The position numbers and the translations under genes were made by a program. Positions 8,823 to 15,645 of a stretch of 64,000 bases of DNA are shown in pieces. Origin of the DNA: Phyllobacterium myrsinacearum (GTDB lineage: Bacteria; Pseudomonadota; Alphaproteobacteria; Rhizobiales; Rhizobiaceae); contig NZ_PVBT01000006.1 in the NCBI RefSeq assembly GCF_002980555.1, positions 62,001 through 126,000 of the forward strand, given 5' to 3'. Every line of letters starts with the position of its first letter. Position 1 is the stretch's first letter. A model generated the notes under the pieces. The model made no database searches, was not told where the DNA came from, and saw only the letters and a program-made list of their open reading frames with translations.

Positions 8823-9578
8823 ATGACCGACGCCATGCTCAAGAAGCAACCTGCCACACGCTATGGTGCGCCGCTTTATGCCCATGTGAAACGGATGATC
8901 CTTGGCCGCATTCACAGCGGCGAATGGCCGCCCGAGCATCGTGTTCCCTCGGAGAACGAGCTGGTGGCGCGATGGGGCGTCAGCAAGATGACCGCCAACC
9001 GCGCCCTGCGCGAGCTTGCCAGTGAAGGGGAACTGGTGCGCATCCGCGGCGTCGGTTCGTTTGTCGCGGCGCGCAAGGGCCATTCAACCCTGTTCGAAGT
9101 GCGCAACATCGCCGACGAGATTATCGAGCGCGGCCATGTCCACAGCGCGTCAGTGGTTCGTCTGGCACGCGAAAACGCCGCCTGCGCCGTCGCCGATGCC
9201 CTTGAGCTGCCATCCGGCGCCCCCGTCTTTCACTCGGTGATCGTGCACCGGGAAAACGGCGTTGCCGTGCAGGTCGAGGATCGCTTTGTCAATCCGCGTG
9301 CGGCTCCGGACTATCTGGCGCAGGATTTTACGGCGCATACGCCCAACGCCTATCTCAGCGCGATTGCCCCCCTCAGCGGGTCGGAACATATCGTCGAGGC
9401 GGCCATGCCGTCGGCGCGCGACTGCAAGCTTCTCGGCCTTGCGCGCAGCGAGCCATGCCTTGCCATCCGCCGCCGGACCTGGTCGGGCGGCACCGTCGTC
9501 TCGCTGGTCCATCTGGTCTATCCCGGCACGCGCTACCGGCTGGAATCGCGGACGGGCGCCACGCCGGAGAAGCTTTGA
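8823..9578 (+). CDS. hutC: HutC-like GntR-family transcriptional regulator
   Basis: The 251-aa protein has an N-terminal winged helix (PSENELVARWGVSKMTANRA, then LRELASEGELVRIRGVGSFV) and a C-terminal UTRA ligand domain. The linker GHSTLFEVRNIADEIIERGH and the ending LVHLVYPGTRYRLESR are typical of HutC, the repressor of histidine use that responds to urocanate. I chose ATG 8823 because AAGGGG sits 6 nt before it; ATG 8802 has its purine stretch too close. No hut catabolic enzyme is in the window, so here it probably controls uptake, or hut genes elsewhere. A bidirectional terminator-like hairpin follows. Confidence 0.85.
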   Translation: MTDAMLKKQPATRYGAPLYAHVKRMILGRIHSGEWPPEHRVPSENELVARWGVSKMTANRALRELASEGELVRIRGVGSFVAARKGHSTLFEVRNIADEIIERGHVHSASVVRLARENAACAVADALELPSGAPVFHSVIVHRENGVAVQVEDRFVNPRAAPDYLAQDFTAHTPNAYLSAIAPLSGSEHIVEAAMPSARDCKLLGLARSEPCLAIRRRTWSGGTVVSLVHLVYPGTRYRLESRTGATPEKL

Positions 9579-9593
9579 CGTACACCGCCAAGC

Positions 9594-9624
9594 AAAAAAG
9601 CCAGACCCGAGGTCTGGCTTTTTG
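9594..9624. terminator. Bidirectional intrinsic terminator after the hutC-like gene
   Basis: The stem AAAAAGCCAGACC / GGTCTGGCTTTTT has a 3-nt loop. A-rich and T-rich flanks on both sides fit termination of the regulator gene from the left and of the tRNA-Pro transcript from the right. Confidence 0.85.
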
Positions 9625-9666
9625 ATAACCGATCTATCCAACCAATGATTGATCTGGCGGGATAAA

Positions 9667-9743
<77 letters not shown>

Positions 9744-9952
9744 CCGGTGCCGAACCCCTAGAATACTGGGGTTTTTTTGGCAATAGCCGATTTGGAAGAA
9801 AAAGAACAAACTGCACACAAATGCACGGCATGGCTGTTTTCAGTACAGGAAGTCCCACGGATTTCTTTACCTTCCCCATCCTTCCCTCATACTCGCCGCG
9901 CTAAACGGGATGATTCGAATGCGGAATTCGGATTTCATTTTGGAGGATTCTG

Positions 9953-10534
9953 ATGTTGATCGATTTCCAGGGCCGCTATATCGAGAAAGCGGCCCTCGTC
10001 GTTATGCACTATCAAGCCGACGTGTTTGCAATCCTGTTCGGGGAGCAGCCATCGCCCTTGCTGGACCGGTGCAACGGCCTGATCAGGCGCTGGCGCGCCA
10101 CCGGACGGCCGTTGCTGTTCCCCAACTTTTCGTTGGGTGAAGCCTATGAACACGCACCGCCGCCGAGCAACCGTCAGATTTCGCCCTATATATCGTCCGG
10201 ACATTTTCGCACCGGCCGCCCCGTTGCGGGACTTGCGATCGAACCGGGTGATCTTTTCTATGCATGTCCGCGGGCCAGCGTTTTTCATGGCACATCGCTC
10301 GACGCCGATCTTCGGACACGCGGTGTAAGCACCCTTGTCATGGCCGGGATAAGCACCACCGGCGTCGTTCTGTCCAGCGTCACCTGGGCCAGCGATGCGG
10401 ACTACGATGTGCGCCTGATTGAGGACTGCTGCTATGATCCCGATCAGGAGGCGCATGACGCTCTGTTCCGCTCCGGGTTCGGCGGACGCGTCCAGGCCCA
10501 CACACTTCAGGAGAAGCCATGTTTGACCATGTGA
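9953..10534 (+). CDS. Isochorismatase-fold protein lacking the catalytic triad
   Basis: The 193-aa protein has the cysteine-hydrolase (isochorismatase-like) fold: an opening beta strand (ALVVMHYQADVF), a central strand-turn (STLVMAGISTTGVVLSSVTW) and the ending strand VRLIEDCCYDP. The three expected catalytic positions are all changed. The Asp of the usual D-x-Q is H19, the Lys is R107 by my alignment, and the nucleophilic Cys is V138. It may therefore be a binding protein or use other chemistry. GGAGG lies 7 nt before the ATG. Its last 16 nt overlap the following VOC gene, so the two are probably cotranscribed. Confidence 0.8.
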   Translation: MLIDFQGRYIEKAALVVMHYQADVFAILFGEQPSPLLDRCNGLIRRWRATGRPLLFPNFSLGEAYEHAPPPSNRQISPYISSGHFRTGRPVAGLAIEPGDLFYACPRASVFHGTSLDADLRTRGVSTLVMAGISTTGVVLSSVTWASDADYDVRLIEDCCYDPDQEAHDALFRSGFGGRVQAHTLQEKPCLTM

Positions 10535-10896
10535 AATTCGGCGTAAGCGACTATGCAGCCAGCAAAGCGTTCTACCTGAAGGCACTCGAACCGCTCGGTG
10601 TCGCTGTCATCGCAGAGGGGACGACACCGGCACAGGGTGCCGAGCTCAGCCCGGAGGGCAAGGCTTCCCTGTGCCTGTACCAAACCGAGGAGAAGCCGGC
10701 GCACCTTCATCTGGCGTTCACGGCAGAGAATCGCCAGCAAGTCGATGCATTCTATCGGGGCGCTCTGGCGGCGGGCGGCAAGGACAATGGTGCTCCGGGG
10801 CTGCGCCCGCGCTACCACGCGAACTACTATGCCGCTTTCGTCCTTGATCCGGACGGGCACAACATTGAAATGGTTTGCCACAAACCCGAGGCCTGA
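10519..10896 (+). CDS. VOC (glyoxalase/bleomycin-resistance) family protein
   Basis: The 125-aa protein is a single VOC unit (two beta-alpha-beta-beta-beta modules). Visible metal-site candidates are H4 (MFDHVKFGV), the His of HLHLAFTAE and the Glu of GHNIEMVCH. The ending LDPDGHNIEMV is the usual VOC signature. The substrate is unknown. The start ATG lies inside the end of the isochorismatase-like gene, preceded by CAGGAGAAG, which suggests translational coupling. The pair may act in the same small-molecule pathway. Confidence 0.88.
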   Translation: MFDHVKFGVSDYAASKAFYLKALEPLGVAVIAEGTTPAQGAELSPEGKASLCLYQTEEKPAHLHLAFTAENRQQVDAFYRGALAAGGKDNGAPGLRPRYHANYYAAFVLDPDGHNIEMVCHKPEA

Positions 10897-10978
10897 CCGG
10901 CGGTCACACGAAGACAGGGCGAGCTGAACCTCCTCGCCCGTCTCAAATCGACTGGGGATGTGCCATATCCGGCTGGAT

Positions 10979-12121
10979 CTATGCTGCGATGGCGTATCGC
11001 TTCTTTCCCGCAGCTTTTGCCTGGTACAGGGCCCTGTCGGCCTTATCCAGTAAAACGCCGGCCGCATGTCCGTGCCGCGGCGCAATGGCAATGCCCATGC
11101 TGGAGCCCACTTCCACGCAGCTGCCGGCATTCAAGCGGATGCGCGCACCTATGTTTTCAGAAATTGATGCCGCAAACGCCGTCAGCTCCTGCTCGTCGCC
11201 GCTTGCTTTCACGATGACAAACTCATCGCCGCCAATGCGTGCCGCTGCATCGTCAGGCCCGAGATTGGACAATATCCTGCGCGACACCTCAAACAGGACC
11301 TCGTCGCCACTTGCATGGCCGTATTGATCGTTTACGAGCTTGAACCCATCCAGATCGAGGTAAAGCACGGCAAAGCCTGTCTGATCCCGCTGCAGCGCAG
11401 GCAACCGGTCATTGATGTGCGCCAGCAAACCGGTGCGGTTCAGCAATCCCGTCAGGGCATCTTCATTTGCCCGGCGCTCATTTTCGCGTTCGGCCAGCTT
11501 TGTCGCGATCAGCATCGCGTTCAGCTTATGCGAGGCCATGGCCATGCTGATGAGATAGAGCGGAATTTGCAGCAGCGTGACATATAGGATTGGCTCGCCA
11601 GACATCGCTCCACCGAGGCAAGCCGGTCCAAGGCTTAAGATGATCATGACAGAGGCAAGACGCGGCGCGCCGAAATTGCGAAAGCAGATGCCTCCCACCA
11701 TGGCGCCGGCAGACAGGCAGGCGAGCGTTGCCGCAACCCAATCCCCGCTCATCATGCTGATGAAACAGCCGTAACCGACAGCGCCCGACCAGGCCAAGGC
11801 CAGCAAAATATAAATGTCGGTCGGCGTGGCTTTGCCCGCTTTGGCATTCCTGTGGCTTATAAGCAGCACCACGAGCCTCATGCTGCAAATCAGCAATTCA
11901 CAGCCCAGCCAGAAGATGAATTCCGGCCGCGGTATCCTGTAAGCAATGAATGCCGACACCAGAATTGTGTTGATCACCCCTCCGGCAAAGATCGGAAGGG
12001 TCCCGAACAGGCTCGCAATCAATTCCGATCGAATGTAACCAGGCACATTGGATCCAGCATCGGCCAACCAGCGTGTCAGACGCCATCTTGGTACACTGAA
12101 TCCTGAAATTTCCTCGCGCAT
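10979..12121 (-). CDS. Membrane-bound diguanylate cyclase (GGDEF)
   Basis: The 380-aa protein should make cyclic di-GMP. The first ~200 residues hold about six hydrophobic segments, a membrane sensor region. A GGDEF domain follows: it begins DALTGLLNRTGLLAHINDRL and has the catalytic loop GGDEF at 297-301. The inhibitory I-site RxxD expected five residues earlier is G-P-D-D at 288-291, so the arginine is missing and product inhibition through this site is unlikely. There is no EAL domain. It stands alone, convergent with the VOC gene. In this lineage c-di-GMP often governs exopolysaccharide and surface attachment, which makes a link to the left-hand locus possible but unproven. Confidence 0.92.
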   Translation of the reverse strand: MREEISGFSVPRWRLTRWLADAGSNVPGYIRSELIASLFGTLPIFAGGVINTILVSAFIAYRIPRPEFIFWLGCELLICSMRLVVLLISHRNAKAGKATPTDIYILLALAWSGAVGYGCFISMMSGDWVAATLACLSAGAMVGGICFRNFGAPRLASVMIILSLGPACLGGAMSGEPILYVTLLQIPLYLISMAMASHKLNAMLIATKLAERENERRANEDALTGLLNRTGLLAHINDRLPALQRDQTGFAVLYLDLDGFKLVNDQYGHASGDEVLFEVSRRILSNLGPDDAAARIGGDEFVIVKASGDEQELTAFAASISENIGARIRLNAGSCVEVGSSMGIAIAPRHGHAAGVLLDKADRALYQAKAAGKKRYAIAA

Positions 12122-12211
12122 AGACCACCCGCTCCTTTGTCGAAAAGATGCCTAGCGAAGAGTCGTCAAGAATTAGAGAATCCCGTGACGCTTCCCAACT
12201 GGATAGTTAGC

Positions 12212-12473
12212 GTCAGGACCCATTAATATGATCGAAATGGCGCCTGAAACGGCAAGAAGATGCGAGGAGAGATGCGAAGGGCGGGGTCTTCCCCCCGACC
12301 GAGCAGCTCGACACTGCAGCTTGCAGCCGTTTCGGCGTCCGTAGGATACGGTCCATTTGCCCGGCTCCATCGTCGCAAAGGACTTGAGAATGGATAAACA
12401 TTCCCATCGCCTTTGCTCCTTGTATCCAAACAAATGGCCGCGTACCATTTCGACCAGATTAATAGGTCCTGAC
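12212..12473. mobile_element. MITE-like or decayed IS element with 29-bp terminal inverted repeats
   Basis: The ends at 12212-12240 and 12445-12473 are inverted copies matching at 26 of 29 positions; both begin GTCAGGACC. The 262 bp between them contain no intact transposase, only short open frames. The flanks just outside are TTAG on the left and CTAG on the right, reminiscent of the YTAR targets of some IS5-group elements, but they are not identical. This explains most of the gene-poor gap 12122-12519 between the diguanylate cyclase and the lyase gene. The family assignment is tentative. Confidence 0.7.
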
Positions 12474-12519
12474 CCTAGGAATGCCTTAAGATGGGAACAG
12501 CGATCCTGATGAGCGGGCA

Positions 12520-13425
12520 TCATCGCATCGGCAACGGATTTTCGGACCACGAGGGATCGCCTGCCGGATTTGCGGACCAAAACCGGATACCCGTGAAATC
12601 AATCGACTGCACATTGTCCGGCAGGGCATCGCGATAAATGCCAAAGCGCGGCTGGACGTCGATGAACGGGCGGCCGGAACTATCGCGGGCTCCGTGATCG
12701 GGATAGCCGAGAAGCCCGGTATAGGGATCGCAACCGCGTCCGTTGAGCCAGACCTCTACCTGGCTCGCGCCTTCCTTTAGACTTGGCTTGATCATGACCT
12801 TCACATCATTCCAGTGCTCCAGGTCCAGATGCCATGGACCGCATATTATTCTGGATTCCCCAAGGTTGCAGTCAGTGGTTCCGCGCACCTTGACCAGGAA
12901 ATCCGCCCCCGTGGCCGACGGGCGGGCCTCGACCTTGAACAGGGGATTGGCGGCGGGACACGCCCCTTGCGGCTTCTCGTCGCCCGCCTGAATGTTCTGT
13001 TTTACCTGATGGATGACCGTCCGGTTGCCGATGCCCTGCCAGGGGCGTTCAAGACGGAACCGGAAGCGGTACCAGGTCGGCTCATCGAATTTGATGACTT
13101 CCTTTCGCATCTGGATTTCCACGCGTTCCGTCGATTTTTCGTCGGACTCCCTTTCAACGGCGTCACCCGGATGCACGGCGAGGCGCAACACTGGCTCGGA
13201 CGAAGAAGCAGCGCCGGCATCACAGGACAAGCGTGACCGCCATGCCCCCTGATCCAATTTCTTGCTGATCTTCCACAGGCTTGGGGGATGCTGCGGATCG
13301 GGCGCGCACACCTCGGCAAGATCGCCTGACAGGGGCGGAGCCGCCTCCTGCGCCGTGGCAGACCCCGCAACCATGAAGCTCAGGCTGAAGAAAACACAAG
13401 CTATCCGCGAAAGACGTGCGTTCAC
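12520..13425 (-). CDS. Secreted polysaccharide lyase (heparin lyase I / PL20-like fold)
   Basis: About 301 aa. A signal peptide (NARLSRIACVFFSLSFMVAG, cleaved after SATAQ) is followed by a beta-jellyroll region with TERVEIQMRKEVIKFDEPTW, FRFRLERPW, TVIHQVKQ and HWNDVKVMIKPS. These fit the Polysacc_lyase (PF14099) group of beta-eliminating lyases acting on uronate-containing glycans. Six cysteines in the mature part suggest disulphides. I prefer the GTG at 13425, which has GGGGGAG 8 nt upstream; an in-frame ATG at 13458 is the alternative. The gene stands alone beside the MITE-like element. It may trim the organism's own exopolysaccharide or attack plant or algal glycans; the substrate is unknown. 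Confidence 0.75.
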   Translation of the reverse strand: MNARLSRIACVFFSLSFMVAGSATAQEAAPPLSGDLAEVCAPDPQHPPSLWKISKKLDQGAWRSRLSCDAGAASSSEPVLRLAVHPGDAVERESDEKSTERVEIQMRKEVIKFDEPTWYRFRFRLERPWQGIGNRTVIHQVKQNIQAGDEKPQGACPAANPLFKVEARPSATGADFLVKVRGTTDCNLGESRIICGPWHLDLEHWNDVKVMIKPSLKEGASQVEVWLNGRGCDPYTGLLGYPDHGARDSSGRPFIDVQPRFGIYRDALPDNVQSIDFTGIRFWSANPAGDPSWSENPLPMR

Positions 13426-13584
13426 GAAACGAACTCCCCCTGTTCCATATCCTCTCATTCCCCTTCGTCATAAGCTGCAATCCCAATGGCAACATGACAC
13501 AAAAGCATCAGCCTGTGTAAATCTGTAGATTGCCTGGGCTGAATGGCCGGGTGCAGGCAGTTTGCCTGCGACGATTGCCCTCGC

Positions 13585-14487
13585 TCAGGCAAACGTTTGG
13601 ATTGCAGGGTGTTGAAACCGGCGCAGGGTGGCGCCGAGCTGCTCGAACTCCTGTATCCGGGGATCGCTGCGCCGCCAGGCCAGAACAATGGTGCGCGCAT
13701 ATTCACTGCCCCGCAGCGGCAGGTAGCGCAGCCCATGCACTTCGCTTTCCGCCAGGACGGGCAACAGCGTGCACCCCTCACCCGCGGCAACCATGTATTT
13801 CAGTGTCTCCAGGCTGGTCGCATGCCGGCTGGACGTGTCGATCTCCGCACAGGCGGCAATGGCCTGATCCCGCAGGCAGTGCCCTTCCTCCAGCAGCAGC
13901 CGCTCATGGGCGGACAGGTCCTGCCATCCGGCGGCGCCGGACAGGGTCGCCGCATGTCCCTCGGGGCAGGCCATGACGAACGGCTCGTGAAACAGCGGGA
14001 TTTCGCACAATGCCGGTTCTCCCGTTGGTGTCGACATGAGCACGGCGTCAAGGTCGCCGCGCAGCAGGGCCGTGACGAGATCACCGGTACGCCCTTCCCC
14101 CAGCACAAGGGCAAGCGCCGGGTAGTGCGCGCGCAAGCTCTGGAGAATGCGCGGGAAATAATAGGGCCCAAGCGTGGCGATGGCCGACAGGCGCAGCGTG
14201 CCGCCAAAAGCTTCCCCGGAACGGACGGAGAGCTCCAGCAACCGTCCCGCCTCGCCCACCACACGGCGCATCTGCCCGATCAGTTCCTGCCCCTGCGGCG
14301 TAACGATCACCCGCCGCGTCGTGCGCTCGAAGAGAACTGTCTTGAGCCGTGCCTCGAGCTTGCCGACCTGAACCGATAGCGAGGGTTGCGCAACCCGGCA
14401 CCGTTCGGCCGCCTTGCCGAAGCTGCCGAGGTCGGCAACCGCAATGGCGTATTCCAGATCACGCAGCGACAGGCCGGACAGAGTCAT
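13585..14487 (-). CDS. oxyR: OxyR, LysR-type hydrogen peroxide sensor
   Basis: The 300-aa protein has an N-terminal winged helix-turn-helix (LRDLEYAIAVADLGSFGKAA) and a two-lobed regulatory domain. The OxyR redox motif is intact: GHCLRDQAIAAC places C204 and C213 nine residues apart, matching E. coli C199 and C208, and HATSLETLKYMVAAGEG follows as in true OxyR. It should activate catalase or peroxiredoxin genes on disulphide formation; none of those is in the window. ATG 14487 fits the family's N-terminus; a GTG at 14541 would add 18 residues. A candidate OxyR box lies upstream at 14559-14573. Confidence 0.88.
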   Translation of the reverse strand: MTLSGLSLRDLEYAIAVADLGSFGKAAERCRVAQPSLSVQVGKLEARLKTVLFERTTRRVIVTPQGQELIGQMRRVVGEAGRLLELSVRSGEAFGGTLRLSAIATLGPYYFPRILQSLRAHYPALALVLGEGRTGDLVTALLRGDLDAVLMSTPTGEPALCEIPLFHEPFVMACPEGHAATLSGAAGWQDLSAHERLLLEEGHCLRDQAIAACAEIDTSSRHATSLETLKYMVAAGEGCTLLPVLAESEVHGLRYLPLRGSEYARTIVLAWRRSDPRIQEFEQLGATLRRFQHPAIQTFA

Positions 14488-14558
14488 GGCGGTGATATCC
14501 CTTTTCCGTGCAGCCAGCGCCGCAAATAGTGCCGCAGACACCGGCCTGCGGTCAATTC

Positions 14559-14573
14559 ATAGTTTATATCTAT
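14559..14573. promoter_or_regulatory. Candidate OxyR binding box
   Basis: ATAG TTTATAT CTAT is an exact ATAG-N7-CTAT element, the core of known OxyR sites. It lies upstream of oxyR and also upstream of the divergent small gene at 14719, so it could serve both autoregulation and activation. A second half-box expected one helical turn away is not clear. Confidence 0.55.
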
Positions 14574-14718
14574 GAGAATATGGCATTTATTGTATTATGC
14601 CAATGTATGTGCGCACGATATATGAAACAGGCCTGATATGGCGCGCATAAGCGGCGCCCAGGGCAGAGACGCCGGGCCGGACAATGGTCAGGGCATTTTC
14701 CGTTACGTGAAGGAACGT

Positions 14719-14910
14719 ATGATGACAACGAACGAGCAGATACCGGTCAAGGAGATGGAAGTCGCCGCCACACTCAAAGCGCTGAATACGGCCCTGTCGG
14801 AAGCGGGCGTTGAGGCGGACAAGATCATCTCGATCCATTTCGTCCTTGGGGTCAAGGCGACGGTCGGACAGCCGATCGAAGACAAATACCGGGTCCATTA
14901 CCGCAGTTGA
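14719..14910 (+). CDS. Hypothetical small protein divergent from oxyR
   Basis: 63 aa from the first of two adjacent ATGs (14719, 14722), preceded by GAAGGA at a good distance. No family was recognised. The sequence is mixed alpha/beta: a helix (EVAATLKALNTALSEAGVEA), a strand (KIISIHFVLGVK) and a short ending DKYRVHYRS. There is no signal or membrane segment, so it is probably cytosolic. Because it is divergent from oxyR and shares the upstream region holding an OxyR-type box, it may be peroxide responsive. This is inference. Confidence 0.55.
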   Translation: MMTTNEQIPVKEMEVAATLKALNTALSEAGVEADKIISIHFVLGVKATVGQPIEDKYRVHYRS

Positions 14911-15116
14911 ATGAACGGAATGCTCCGGCAGCGCCGGTCTTGGCATATGACGGCTTGATTGTGACAAACGCCTTTGGCAAGTCAGCTTCGCTTGAGCAAC
15001 CCAAGCAACGGGGTCCAGTGTGCGTGCCTGCTTTTCACAAGGTGCTGCGCTGGGCCTCGCCTTGCATGGGCACGTGAGCCGTGCGCCAGCAGCGGTCTTG
15101 TCCCGGGTACAATCGT

Positions 15117-15641
15117 TTACTTGCCCAGCACCGCAACCCTGTCCAGGGCCTCGGCGAACCCTTTCAGCGATACGCTCAGCGTCACCGGCTTGTTGTCGAC
15201 GCTGGCAACCGCATTGATCTTCAGCGCCTGCCCCTTGCGCAATGCTGCCAGCTTCGCCGCATCGAATGACAGCGGAACGATACAACCGATCGGCAGGCAG
15301 GTTTTGAACGGCAAGGTCGCATCCGGCTTGCCGTCGTCGACCTGCAGGGTTGCACCCGATGCCAGCGCCAGACCGAAGGGCAGCACCAGATTGCCCGCGG
15401 CATTCTTTTCGCCCTGAATCGCCAACTCGATGTTCAGAACGAGCTGGCCATTCTGCTGCGACTGCTGTTGTGAAAAGGCGCAATGCTTGGCCGCTTCCTG
15501 CTGTACGCAGGCAACGCGCCAATCCTGGAATGTCTCCTGTATCGAGGAGGCCCCGCCCGGAAGGGCGGAGGCCGGAGCCTGCGCATAGGCCTGACCGCAC
15601 ATAAGGAGGGTGCCTGCCAGAAGTCCTAATCGCTTTATCAT
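15117..15641 (-). CDS. IalB-family (invasion-associated locus B) periplasmic protein
   Basis: The 174-aa protein has a signal peptide (MIKRLGLLAGTLLMCGQAYA|Q). The mature part has the IalB domain landmarks FQDWRVACVQ, CAFSQQQSQQNGQ and FKTCLPIGCIVPLSF. Four of its cysteines (Cys of RVAC, HCAF, KTCL and IGCI) likely form two disulphides. IalB was named in Bartonella for erythrocyte invasion, but the family is widespread in non-pathogens and its biochemical role is not settled. Its ATG lies 4 nt after the stop of the large autotransporter gene, so the two are almost certainly one operon. It may help the autotransporter through the periplasm. Confidence 0.88.
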   Translation of the reverse strand: MIKRLGLLAGTLLMCGQAYAQAPASALPGGASSIQETFQDWRVACVQQEAAKHCAFSQQQSQQNGQLVLNIELAIQGEKNAAGNLVLPFGLALASGATLQVDDGKPDATLPFKTCLPIGCIVPLSFDAAKLAALRKGQALKINAVASVDNKPVTLSVSLKGFAEALDRVAVLGK

Positions 15642-15645
15642 ACTG

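Noticed and set aside
12173-12580. 135-codon minus-strand frame across the inverted-repeat element
   Set aside because: It runs through both terminal repeats and matches no transposase; more likely non-coding DNA of the element.
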